From contig CAYXBQ010000007.1 in the NCBI GenBank assembly GCA_964463375.1, positions 1 through 64,000 on the forward strand: a stretch of DNA of 64,000 nucleotides, given 5' to 3'. Under the pieces are notes generated by a model that did no database searches, was not told the DNA's origin, and was given only the letters and a program-made list of their open reading frames with translations. Shown here in pieces: positions 42,273 through 50,107 of this stretch (position 1 is its first letter; the number at the start of each line of letters is the position of its first letter). Position numbers and translations under genes: made by a program. The stretch comes from UMGS1696 sp964463375. GTDB lineage: Bacteria; Bacillota; Clostridia; Oscillospirales; CAG-272.

Positions 42273-43027
42273 AGCTTTCTGTGATCATTCCCATGTATAA
42301 CGAATCGGCCATTGTGACGGACACGGCGGGCACTCTATGCCAATATCTGGAAGGCTGGGGCGAAAAGACCGGGAACACCTATGAGGTGCTGTTCTCCAAC
42401 GATGGCTCCCACGACGACTGCGGGGACAAGGTGCGTGCTTTTGCAACAGAAACTACACTGGGACATGGTGCTGTACAGGTGGTGGAAGCGGACAAAAACT
42501 ATGGCAAGGGCCACGCTGTCGGGCTGGCAATGGCGGTGGCTACGGGAGATTTTGTGCTGTACACCGACTGTGACCTGGCCTATGGGGTCGAGGTGATCGG
42601 AGAGGCGGCTGCACGCTGGGAGAAGAGCGGGTGTGATGTGCTGATCGGTTCTCGGAATCTGTCGGCGGATGGCTATGCCGGATACACGCCGCTGCGGAAG
42701 CTGGCTTCTAAGGTATACATCAAGGTGCTGTGCATTGCGGCGGGGTTCCGACTGTCCGATTCCCAATGCGGCTTCAAGGGATTCACACGTTCCATGGGGC
42801 AGGCTGTGTTCGCCGAAAACCAAACCTGGGGCTGGGCGTTTGACATTGAGATCCTGCTGCGGGCACTGCAAAAGGGTGCTGTGGTGGAGGAGATGGCGGT
42901 GAAGATCATCAACCATCGAGAATCTAAGATCCATTTGGTGCGGGACAGTCTGCGGATGCTGCGGGATATTATGAAGATCCGCAAGCGGGTCGCCAAGCGG
43001 GTCGCCAAGCGGGTCGCTGGGAAATAA
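42269..43027 (+). CDS. family 2 glycosyltransferase (DPM1-like)
   Basis: A 252-residue GT2 enzyme: LSVIIPMYNESAIVTDTA, VLFSNDGSHDDCG, NYGKGHAVGLAMAVATGDFV, the DxD region LYTDCDLAYG, and GSRNLSADGY. It resembles polyprenyl-phosphate sugar transferases but has no C-terminal membrane segment. The C-terminus carries a triple KRVA repeat encoded by a 12-bp tandem repeat (42983-43018) and is strongly basic, possibly for membrane contact. Coupled to the RlmA-type gene. Confidence 0.88.
   Translation: MKLSVIIPMYNESAIVTDTAGTLCQYLEGWGEKTGNTYEVLFSNDGSHDDCGDKVRAFATETTLGHGAVQVVEADKNYGKGHAVGLAMAVATGDFVLYTDCDLAYGVEVIGEAAARWEKSGCDVLIGSRNLSADGYAGYTPLRKLASKVYIKVLCIAAGFRLSDSQCGFKGFTRSMGQAVFAENQTWGWAFDIEILLRALQKGAVVEEMAVKIINHRESKIHLVRDSLRMLRDIMKIRKRVAKRVAKRVAGK
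42983..43018 (+). repeat. 12-bp tandem repeat inside glycosyltransferase gene
   Basis: Three copies of AAGCGGGTCGCC (last one ending T) in frame, encoding Lys-Arg-Val-Ala each. Identical copies suggest recent slippage or length variation between strains. Confidence 0.9.
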
Positions 43028-43035
43028 CTTTGATA

Positions 43036-43083
43036 CAAAAAATGAGCCTTGGCAAGCAAAACTGCTTAGGCTCATTTTTGTTT
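43036..43083. terminator. bidirectional terminator
   Basis: AAAAATGAGCC/GGCTCATTTTT with a 20-nt loop containing a GCAAG/CTTGC-like inner pairing; T-runs on both strands. Serves the glycosyltransferase (plus) and the SleB-like gene (minus). Confidence 0.92.
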
Positions 43084-43900
43084 AGCGATAGAAGGCGTGA
43101 CTGCCAATGGTCAGGGCGTAGGGGCGGTTGGTCATGATCCAGGTGCTGGTGGCAATGGCGGGGTTTAGGAAATATAATAGTCCATCGCCGGTTCTGGCAC
43201 CGTCCAGCACCAATTTGGCGGCTATGATGGATTCTTCCCCCGGCTCCGCTTCGATGGCACCGTTGACGGTGGGGGTGAACTGTACGCCGTGGGTCCGGTC
43301 GAAGATCACGGAATAGATGGTATCCGGGAATTCATCGCTTTCCACCCGGTTTAAGATCACTTCCCCTACGGCGACCTTGCCGGTCAATGGCTCCCCTTGT
43401 GCTTCTGCGTGGATGATCTTGGCAAGCCAATACACGGCATCGGCATCGTAGAACTGTTCGCCCGGCTCGATGGCACCACGGATCCGCTGCAATGCTGCCG
43501 CCTGCCCTGTCCAGGTATGGGTAAAGCCAAAGGCACGGGCGATGGCTGTCAGCGGTACCAGCATCGTGCCATTCTCGATGTATGTGCCGCCGGGACACCA
43601 CAGGTAGCGTCCGTTGGCAAGTAGATAGCTTTTGCCATGCCAGGCGGTCAGCGTTAGGCCATCGGTTTGAACGGTGGCACTGCGGTCTGTCGGTTGCCAC
43701 TGCACTATGGCGTTGTCCATGTAGGTGGCAAACTCCCGCAGCGATACATATGCCTGACCGTTTTGCACCTGCACCATGCCGGGATAGGCCCAGCCGTCTG
43801 CATAGACCTGGATCTGGTTCGCAGCGGCAGTGGGGATGAGCATGGTCAGGGCAAAGATCCCGGCTATAAAGAGCCGTAGGATGGGGGTATGTTTTCGCAT
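43082..43900 (-). CDS. cell-wall hydrolase, SleB-like with copper-amine-oxidase-type N-domain
   Basis: A 272-residue exported protein. Signal peptide (about 1-26), then a copper amine oxidase N-terminal-like domain used as a wall-binding module in clostridia (QAYVSLREFATYMD, TMLVPLTAIARAFGF), then a Hydrolase_2/SleB domain: VYWLAKIIHAEAQGEPLTGK with likely catalytic Glu, VAVGEVILNRVES, FPDTIYSVIF and TGDGLLYFLNP. SleB-type enzymes cut spore cortex or vegetative peptidoglycan; a spore germination role is plausible. SD AAGGAG. Confidence 0.88.
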   Translation of the reverse strand: MRKHTPILRLFIAGIFALTMLIPTAAANQIQVYADGWAYPGMVQVQNGQAYVSLREFATYMDNAIVQWQPTDRSATVQTDGLTLTAWHGKSYLLANGRYLWCPGGTYIENGTMLVPLTAIARAFGFTHTWTGQAAALQRIRGAIEPGEQFYDADAVYWLAKIIHAEAQGEPLTGKVAVGEVILNRVESDEFPDTIYSVIFDRTHGVQFTPTVNGAIEAEPGEESIIAAKLVLDGARTGDGLLYFLNPAIATSTWIMTNRPYALTIGSHAFYR

Positions 43901-43980
43901 CGTATTTTCTCCTTTTCTGGTTTTCTCGTACCATTGTCTGTGTCCCGCTTCCTGTTTCGTCAGATCTTGGGGACGGCTTT

Positions 43981-44009
43981 ATTATACCACAGGTTTCCCC
44001 TAATTTGAA
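43981..44009 (-). promoter_or_regulatory. promoter of SleB-like gene
   Basis: Minus strand -10 TATAAT (43986-43981) with upstream TGTGG, 17-bp spacer, weak -35 TTCAAA (44009-44004). An extended -10 promoter. Confidence 0.65.
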
Positions 44010-44109
44010 GCGGTAATATTCTCCATGGAAAATCACCCGGTATTTCCCAGCTTTTTCAGTGAAAAAACAAGTTGGTGCAGAAAAATCGCTGTTTTTTTAC
44101 AATAAGGAA

Positions 44110-44138
44110 TTGATTTCGGCGGCAAAAAAGGGTATACT
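44110..44138 (+). promoter_or_regulatory. sigma-A promoter of lipoprotein-miaA unit
   Basis: TTGATT (44110-44115), 17-bp spacer, TATACT (44133-44138). The divergent gap 43901-44206 otherwise holds only the SleB-like promoter. Confidence 0.75.
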
Positions 44139-44206
44139 ATAGGAAATACGATCTCTGCGCGCAAAACGGTACTGCTTGCAGAGGGAATACAATTTTGGAG
44201 TACTGC

Positions 44207-45700
44207 ATGAAAAAACAACTTTGTGCTACACTACTGCTCCTGTCGCTGGTAGCGGGTTCCTCTACCGGCTGTGGGCTGATGGTGGTCAACGATCTATCTG
44301 GTGAAAATATATTGCTGCACAACAAAAATCTGGTTTCCGGGGAGACAACGGAGACGTGGGAGACGGAGACGGTCACACCCTTTACGCCATACGTGAACCA
44401 GGACAGAGATGCGCAGATCGAGCGGTATCTGTCGGCGCTGCCGGAGATGACCTTCGATGGCGCTACAGTGTTCATCACCTCCCCCAGCTTCTCATACTTA
44501 GAGCCGGACACGCTGGATACGCCGGTCTCGCAGCTGGCCTATGAGCGGAATCGGATGCTGGAGGAACGGTATGAGATCTCCTTGGCTACGTCTACACGGG
44601 ATGCTTCTCTCATGCTGGAGGAGCTGCAAAATGCGGTGGCAGCAGGGTCGTACTATTCGGATCTGCTGATGATCCCGCTGTATATGATGGGACAATTCAA
44701 AAATGGGGCGGTGCTGGAAAACCTGCGTTCTCTGCCCTATCTGGATCTGGACAAGCCCTATTTCTATGGCAGCTCGGTGGATGCGCTTTCCGCCGGGTAC
44801 ACCACCTGGGGCGTGGCAGGCTATGCGTCTGTTTCTCCCTCGGATCTGACTGCCGTGTTCATGAACAAGGATGTGATCGGCAATGCCATGCTGGATCTGC
44901 CGTATGATCTGGTGAACGATGGCACCTGGACCTGGGATGCGTTCTATACCTATGTACAGGCTGTGCAAACTATGAATACACATGGCGGTTCGTTTTACAC
45001 GGTGACCTCGCAGAATCCGGCCTCCCGACTGGCGGATCTTGTATTTGTCTCCTGTGGGCAGAAATATGTGCTGTCCGGAGAAAAGCTGATCCCGGCTATC
45101 TCCTATACGGTGGAATCCGCTGCACCTGCCATCGACTATGCCAGCCGGATCTTTGCAGACGACAAGGCCATCACGGATCCTTCTGCCGGGGCCATCGGCT
45201 GCTTCAGTCGGGGAGAATCGCTGTTCCTCATCGATTATGCCTATGTGACCACCTGGCTCACCAATGCGACCGTGGACTGGGGGATCCTGCCGCTGCCGAA
45301 GATGTCCGAAGCCGACAAGCACCAGACGTTGGCTGCCAACACGACCCTGGTGTTCGGGGTACCGGCGGGGACGGTCAACACGGAGCTGTCCTCGGTGCTG
45401 CTGTCTGCCATCCATGCCTCTTCCTGGGAGGTGCTGAACGATGCCTATGTGGAACACAGCATGATCTATACCCTGCGGGACAACGATTCTGTGAATATGC
45501 TGGATCTGCTGCTGGACACCGTCACCTTTGACTTTGCGCCCGCCTTTGGTACGGCCTATCCCAATATGGCGGCTGGGACCTATCAGCTCATTCGGGAGAC
45601 GGCGGCATCCGGCACCATCTCAGCAGACTTTGAAAGCAAGACCAGCAAAGCCAATATGATCCTTGCCGAATACTTCCCTATGGAGATCGCCAATGAATAA
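44207..45700 (+). CDS. solute-binding-type lipoprotein
   Basis: A 497-residue lipoprotein with lipobox STGC (signal about 1-22). The mature part looks like a family 1-type extracellular binding protein; LPYLDLDKPYFYG and PYDLVNDGTWTWDAF are shared in pattern with the lipoprotein at 50108-51553 (DLPYIDLEKSYW; PYDLVNDGKWTMD), so the two are paralogues. No transporter genes adjoin. ATG at 44207 with GGAG 6 nt upstream; a TTG at 44195 is an alternative. Its end overlaps the miaA start by 8 nt, an odd coupling with a tRNA-modification gene. Ligand unknown. Confidence 0.8.
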   Translation: MKKQLCATLLLLSLVAGSSTGCGLMVVNDLSGENILLHNKNLVSGETTETWETETVTPFTPYVNQDRDAQIERYLSALPEMTFDGATVFITSPSFSYLEPDTLDTPVSQLAYERNRMLEERYEISLATSTRDASLMLEELQNAVAAGSYYSDLLMIPLYMMGQFKNGAVLENLRSLPYLDLDKPYFYGSSVDALSAGYTTWGVAGYASVSPSDLTAVFMNKDVIGNAMLDLPYDLVNDGTWTWDAFYTYVQAVQTMNTHGGSFYTVTSQNPASRLADLVFVSCGQKYVLSGEKLIPAISYTVESAAPAIDYASRIFADDKAITDPSAGAIGCFSRGESLFLIDYAYVTTWLTNATVDWGILPLPKMSEADKHQTLAANTTLVFGVPAGTVNTELSSVLLSAIHASSWEVLNDAYVEHSMIYTLRDNDSVNMLDLLLDTVTFDFAPAFGTAYPNMAAGTYQLIRETAASGTISADFESKTSKANMILAEYFPMEIANE

Positions 45701-46649
45701 GATCCTTTCTCTCACCGGTCCTACAGCCTCCGGCAAAACGGCACTGTCCATCGCACTGGCCCATGCACTGGATGGGGAGATCATCTCCTGTGATTCCATG
45801 CAGATCTATGCGGGGCTGACAGTCGGCACAGCAGCACCCACACCGGCAGAAATGGATGGCATTCCCCACCATGGGATCGGGATCTGTCCCTACACGGCGG
45901 CGTTTTCCGTGGCAGACTGGGTATCGCTGGCAGACGGTTGGATCGACGACATCACAAGCCGGGGGAAGATGCCCATTCTTTGCGGGGGCACGGGGCTATA
46001 CCTCGATTCTCTTGTACACCTTAGTTCCTTTACGGAGAACGACCGAGATGATGCGCTGCGGGAGGAATTGGCTGCCTATGCGGCCTCCCAGGGGAACGAA
46101 GCACTGCACCGGATGCTTTGTGAGATCGATCCGGAGGCGGCAGCGGCTATCCACTGCAACAATGTGAAGCGGGTGATCCGTGCCATTGAGGTCTACCGCA
46201 CCACGGGCAAGACCAAAACGGAGACCGATCGGCTGCAAAAACAGGCTGGGTGTCGCTACGATGAATTTCGAGTGATCTTAGATTTTGCCGATCGGCAGGT
46301 GTTATACGACCGGATCGACCGGCGGGTGGACATCATGCTTTCCGAAGGGATCTTAGAGGAAGCGAAGATGCTGTGGGACTATGCGCAGTCCCATCCCGAT
46401 GCGGCACTGGGCACGGCTTGGCAGGCCATTGGATACAAGGAATTCTTCCCCTATTTTGCGGGAGAATGTTCGCTCACCGAAGCGGCTGACATGGTACGGC
46501 AGTCCAGTCGGCAATATGCGAAGCGGCAGCTCACCTGGTTCCGCCATGCGACAGGCTATCGTTTGGTGCCGGACAGACCCGACGGGACACTGCGGGACAC
46601 GGACGATCTGGTAGCAGAGGTGCTGGCACAGCTCCAAAATTGGATATAA
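45693..46649 (+). CDS. miaA: tRNA dimethylallyltransferase
   Basis: Adds an isopentenyl group to A37 of tRNAs reading UNN codons. A 318-residue enzyme with P-loop SLTGPTASGKTALSIALA, EIISCDSMQIYAGLTVGTA, PILCGGTGLYLDSLV, VKRVIRAIEVYRTTGKT and the C-terminal AWQAIGYKEFFPYF and QYAKRQLTWFR. ATG at 45693 with GGAG upstream lies inside the end of the lipoprotein gene. hfq and mutL, common neighbours elsewhere, are absent. Confidence 0.96.
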   Translation: MNKILSLTGPTASGKTALSIALAHALDGEIISCDSMQIYAGLTVGTAAPTPAEMDGIPHHGIGICPYTAAFSVADWVSLADGWIDDITSRGKMPILCGGTGLYLDSLVHLSSFTENDRDDALREELAAYAASQGNEALHRMLCEIDPEAAAAIHCNNVKRVIRAIEVYRTTGKTKTETDRLQKQAGCRYDEFRVILDFADRQVLYDRIDRRVDIMLSEGILEEAKMLWDYAQSHPDAALGTAWQAIGYKEFFPYFAGECSLTEAADMVRQSSRQYAKRQLTWFRHATGYRLVPDRPDGTLRDTDDLVAEVLAQLQNWI

Positions 46650-46652
46650 AAA

Positions 46653-46696
46653 TAAGAGGTATACGAGTACCACACGGGTGCTTGTATGCCTCTTTT
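46653..46696. terminator. terminator after miaA (possibly bidirectional)
   Basis: AAGAGGTATAC pairs with GTATGCCTCTT, with inner GAGTACC/GGGTGCTT, then TTTTG on plus. AT-rich flanks also allow use by the minus-strand nucleoside hydrolase gene ending at 46727. Confidence 0.88.
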
Positions 46697-46726
46697 GCGT
46701 TGCTTAATTGTATAATTGCGTATTTT

Positions 46727-47626
46727 TTACTTGCCGAGCAGTCTGCCGTACAGCAGCGAGAACACTCTGTCTCTGTGCATGCCGTCTACGTGTTCGTAGG
46801 TGCCTTCGTACTGGCCGGGGTGGTAGCCGTAGTGTTCGTCGGTATAGAACCGGGGCTGATCGGAGCACCAGTAGCAGCCGGGATCCACGATGCAGCAAAT
46901 GGTGGAGATGTCCCAGATCACGCGGCTCCAGGAAATGGGGTGATCGGCCGGTTCGCAGTTCTTGATGTTATCGCAGAGATAATCACCCAAAGGGCTGGTA
47001 CCACGGAGCTGGTATTCGATCTCCGGCAGGGTCATGATCAAGGTGGATGCTACGCCCTGGCACGGCACGGTCAGCAGGGGTACCTTGGAGGCATACAGGG
47101 CATTGGTGGCGTTTCTGTCCCCTTGCAGGTTGAATTCACCGCCGCCTTCGTACCAACGGGCATTGCCGCCCAGCCAGATCACGGCGATCCTTTCGGTCAG
47201 CTCCGGATGAGCCACGATGGCAGAGGACACATTGGTCAGGGCACCGATGGCTACCACATAGGTAGTCTCTTCAGAGGACATGGCGATCTCATAGATCTTG
47301 TCGGCAGCTTCACTCTGGACGGGCGTTTGGATGTCCGGCATCCGTTCGGTGGAGCCACGGTAATAGGGGACGGGAGAAACGCCGTGGGACTTTTGCACCA
47401 GCTCCATCACGATGCCGATCTCCCGATAGCTTCTTTCCATGCCATCGGCGTAGGAGTCGCTGTTGCCGTTGTGGAAGGGGGCCGCCGTGACAGCCAGCAG
47501 CTCGATCTCCTTGGGGGACAGCATTGCCAATGCCAGCGCAAACTGGTCGTCGATCTCGTTGTAGGTATCGGTATCCAAAATGACTCTCTTCCGCTTGCCG
47601 TTGCGGAGTTCTTCTGTGATATGCAT
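46727..47626 (-). CDS. nucleoside hydrolase-like protein
   Basis: A 299-residue protein of the inosine-uridine nucleoside hydrolase fold. The N-terminal metal-binding motif is VILDTDTYNEIDDQFALAL, a variant of DTDxGxDD found in a subfamily with an EIDD pair. Later: AVTAAPFHNGNSDSYADGM, VVAIGALTNVSSAIVAHPE and IAVIWLGGNARWYEGG. It would split nucleosides to ribose and base; the substrate is not evident. ATG at 47626 with AAAGGAA. Last gene of a four-gene operon (epimerase, HAD, DUF1643, this). Confidence 0.87.
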   Translation of the reverse strand: MHITEELRNGKRKRVILDTDTYNEIDDQFALALAMLSPKEIELLAVTAAPFHNGNSDSYADGMERSYREIGIVMELVQKSHGVSPVPYYRGSTERMPDIQTPVQSEAADKIYEIAMSSEETTYVVAIGALTNVSSAIVAHPELTERIAVIWLGGNARWYEGGGEFNLQGDRNATNALYASKVPLLTVPCQGVASTLIMTLPEIEYQLRGTSPLGDYLCDNIKNCEPADHPISWSRVIWDISTICCIVDPGCYWCSDQPRFYTDEHYGYHPGQYEGTYEHVDGMHRDRVFSLLYGRLLGK

Positions 47627-47652
47627 ACTGTATTCCTTTCTTGGCCTCTTGG

Positions 47653-48279
47653 TCATCGATTGCTTTTTATGGTTTCCAGATATTCCTTCACGTCAAAGGG
47701 ATCCAATACGGAATCCTTGCGCAGATACAGGGGATGGTGGGGGTGACCGCCGTTTTTGCTTCTTTGACCGGCGGTGAACCAGCGCACATTTTGCTCTTCT
47801 CCGATGCGGATGAAGTCCGACATACAGTCGATGAGATACGGCCGCACCTTCACGATGGTCCCCCAGGCAGCCCAGACGGCGGGTCTTTCTCCGGCTAAGG
47901 ACAGCACATAGCGAAAGGCTTCCAGATTCTCCCGGTGCAAAAAGGCGTTCTCTGCCCTTTCCATGTGCTTGGGATCCGTGGCACGCTGGGCATAGACGTT
48001 CATCATGAGAAAGCTGTCGTAGCCGTTGCCGTGGGCGATGCGCTCTACGGATTTCAGTGTGTTATCCAGTGCATCCGGACGAGCCAGAGAGGGATTGATG
48101 CCAATGCAGACAAGCGGTTTTTCTCCCCTTGTGCCTAAGATATATCGGTATTCATCGTAGGTATCCGGGACATACAGCCACTTTTCTCGGTCGTAGTCCC
48201 CAGCGGTCACCGTTTCCAGTGCCTCTCGGAAGGACAGGACGGGCAGGTCGCAGGTGTCTCCTGATGGGATATGGGGCAT
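47653..48279 (-). CDS. DUF1643 domain protein
   Basis: A 208-residue soluble protein with the DUF1643 pattern RYILGTRGEKPLVCIGINPS, LDNTLKSVERIAHGNGYDSF, LMMNVYAQRATDPKHM and AVWAAWGTIVKVRPYLIDCM, closing with HPHHPLYLRKDS. The biochemical role of DUF1643 is unknown. ATG at 48279 follows AAGGAG by 8 nt and lies 10 nt after the HAD stop. The N-terminus here (about 50 residues before the domain) may be a local extension. Confidence 0.85.
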   Translation of the reverse strand: MPHIPSGDTCDLPVLSFREALETVTAGDYDREKWLYVPDTYDEYRYILGTRGEKPLVCIGINPSLARPDALDNTLKSVERIAHGNGYDSFLMMNVYAQRATDPKHMERAENAFLHRENLEAFRYVLSLAGERPAVWAAWGTIVKVRPYLIDCMSDFIRIGEEQNVRWFTAGQRSKNGGHPHHPLYLRKDSVLDPFDVKEYLETIKSNR

Positions 48280-48289
48280 GGGATACTCC

Positions 48290-48952
48290 TTACAGCCCGA
48301 ACCAGGGGGCGATCTCTTCAGCGGTCTCCACAGTGGTCTTGGCACCGGCGGATTCCAGCAGATCCGGACGGTATCCCCACTTGACACCCATGGCGAACAT
48401 ACCGGCGTTGCCTGCGGTCTCCATATCGATATTGGAGTCACCGATATAGCAGATGTCTGCCGGATCTACGCCGAATTCCTGTGCGATCTCCAATGCGCCT
48501 GTGGGATCGGGTTTGCTGGGGTAGTGGCCGTCGCCCTTCAGAATGGCGAACACACCGGGTGCCAGCTTGTTGATGATGGCCTGGGCATGCTCCTGGGTCT
48601 TATTGGTGTTGACTGCCAGCTGGATACCGGCGGTCTGCATATCGTGGAGCAGCTTGTCCAGTCCGGGATACAGCTTTGTAGAATCTAAGAAATGCTGATT
48701 GTAGATAGAAACGTAGGTCTTGCGGCAGCGTTCCACCTGTTCCAGATCCAGCTGTACCTCTGCGGGGAGGGAGTTTTTCACAAAGTCGTATTCGCCGCAG
48801 CTGATGTAGGACATCATTTGGGTGAAGTTTTTCGGGGGGTAGTTATATTCTGCCAGCATGCGGTTCATGGAATCCAGCAGATCCTGTGCGGTGTACGCCA
48901 GTGTGCCGTCTAAGTCGAAAATGGCGGCTTTGAAAATACGATCGGGTCTCAT
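48290..48952 (-). CDS. HAD family phosphatase (phosphoglycolate phosphatase-like)
   Basis: A 220-residue HAD hydrolase with motif I AAIFDLDGTLAYTAQDLLDS, motif II LAVNTNKTQEHA, motif III Lys in GHYPSKPDPTGAL and motif IV ICYIGDSNIDMETAGNAGM. The helical cap places it near Gph/PgmB-type enzymes acting on small sugar or glycolate phosphates. Its start overlaps the epimerase stop by 4 nt, suggesting a shared pathway. Substrate not determinable from sequence. Confidence 0.9.
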   Translation of the reverse strand: MRPDRIFKAAIFDLDGTLAYTAQDLLDSMNRMLAEYNYPPKNFTQMMSYISCGEYDFVKNSLPAEVQLDLEQVERCRKTYVSIYNQHFLDSTKLYPGLDKLLHDMQTAGIQLAVNTNKTQEHAQAIINKLAPGVFAILKGDGHYPSKPDPTGALEIAQEFGVDPADICYIGDSNIDMETAGNAGMFAMGVKWGYRPDLLESAGAKTTVETAEEIAPWFGL

Positions 48953-49872
48953 TCTGCCTGGTACTTCCCTTCTGCAATGTCTGCCAGAGAACGGCCAATG
49001 GCGTACAGCATATGGCAGGCTGCCTGGAGAACTTCTCTGTTATAAATATCCTTCTTGCAATATTCTGCGTAGAAGGTGTCTGCTTCGAAATTGAAGGTAC
49101 CCTGGTACTGCACTTCCCGGAGGGCTTCGGCGAACTGCTTCCAGTTGATCTTGCCGCGGCCGGGTGCCTGGTGCATATCGGACATACCGTTGTTGTCGTG
49201 GATGTGCAGGGTGCGGTTGCGGTGACCCAGTTCCTTCAGCATATGGGTACAGCCGGAGCCGGAGATCATGGCGTGGCCGGTATCCAGGCAGGCGGCGAAG
49301 TGGGGACCGTGCATATCGTTCAGGGTATCGATGAAATCTATCATCTGTTCGACCTTGGAGCAGGTGGTGGGGATGAGCTTACCGGTCTCCGGGTCGCCGG
49401 CGAACATATTCTCCACGCACATGGTCACGCCGGTATCCTGGAGAGCCGGTACCATGGCGCTGTAGAAATCCAGATTGCTCTGGCGGCATTCCTCGATATT
49501 CTGACCGTAGATGAAGCTGGGGTGCATGGCGGGGTGGATGATGATATTGGGGCAATCCATGTATGCGGCGGCGTAGATGGACTTGATGGCGCACTGCAGC
49601 ATACCGGGGTCGCTCTTGGGATCGTAGATCTTCAGCGGGAAGGGGGAGTGGCACTGGTACACTTCAATGCCGCAATCCTTAGCGGTCTGGCCTACGTGGC
49701 GGAAATAATCGGCGAATTCGGTCTCTGTTGCGTTCACGAACAGGTCACCGTTCCAGGGCAGGTGGAACATACCGTAGTCGATGGCACCAAAGCCGGCGTT
49801 GGCAAACATTTTCATGCCTGCTTCCATGCCGCAGTTCTGGAAGATATGGTGGGTAGAGGTACTGATCTTCAT
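48949..49872 (-). CDS. sugar phosphate isomerase/epimerase-like TIM barrel
   Basis: A 307-residue member of the AP-endonuclease-2/xylose-isomerase-like TIM barrel group: FGAIDYGMFHLPW, CGIEVYQCHSPFPLKIYD, CPNIIIHPAMHP, TMCVENMFAG (metal-binding Glu), FAACLDTGHAMISGSG, RTLHIHDNNGMSDMHQAPGR and TFNFEAD. These enzymes isomerise or epimerise keto sugars or inositols. ATG at 49872 with AAAGGA. First gene of a four-gene operon with promoter at 49922-49950. Confidence 0.88.
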   Translation of the reverse strand: MKISTSTHHIFQNCGMEAGMKMFANAGFGAIDYGMFHLPWNGDLFVNATETEFADYFRHVGQTAKDCGIEVYQCHSPFPLKIYDPKSDPGMLQCAIKSIYAAAYMDCPNIIIHPAMHPSFIYGQNIEECRQSNLDFYSAMVPALQDTGVTMCVENMFAGDPETGKLIPTTCSKVEQMIDFIDTLNDMHGPHFAACLDTGHAMISGSGCTHMLKELGHRNRTLHIHDNNGMSDMHQAPGRGKINWKQFAEALREVQYQGTFNFEADTFYAEYCKKDIYNREVLQAACHMLYAIGRSLADIAEGKYQAE

Positions 49873-49921
49873 ATACAATATCCTTTCTGAGGGGGACTTT
49901 TATAGTTTTCTATCGCAGTTA

Positions 49922-49950
49922 AGTTTACCACGAATTTGACAGCAAGTCAA
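49922..49950 (-). promoter_or_regulatory. sigma-A promoter of epimerase operon
   Basis: Minus strand -35 TTGACT (49950-49945), 17-bp spacer ending TCGTGG, -10 TAAACT (49927-49922). Confidence 0.72.
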
Positions 49951-50041
49951 GTATTATAGGCGATTTTGCAGGAAAAAAACGGATTTTTCCTCAATCTTGA
50001 AAAAGAGGGCGGCGCTTTCGGGAGAAAAATGCAAAAAACTC

Positions 50042-50070
50042 TTGCTATTTTGGATAGGTTGTATTATAAT
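50042..50070 (+). promoter_or_regulatory. sigma-A promoter of lipoprotein gene 50108-51553
   Basis: TTGCTA (50042-50047), 17-bp spacer, TATAAT (50065-50070), about 40 nt before the start codon. Confidence 0.78.
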
Positions 50071-50107
50071 AATATGAACACATATTTCACGAGAAAGGAT
50101 CACACCT

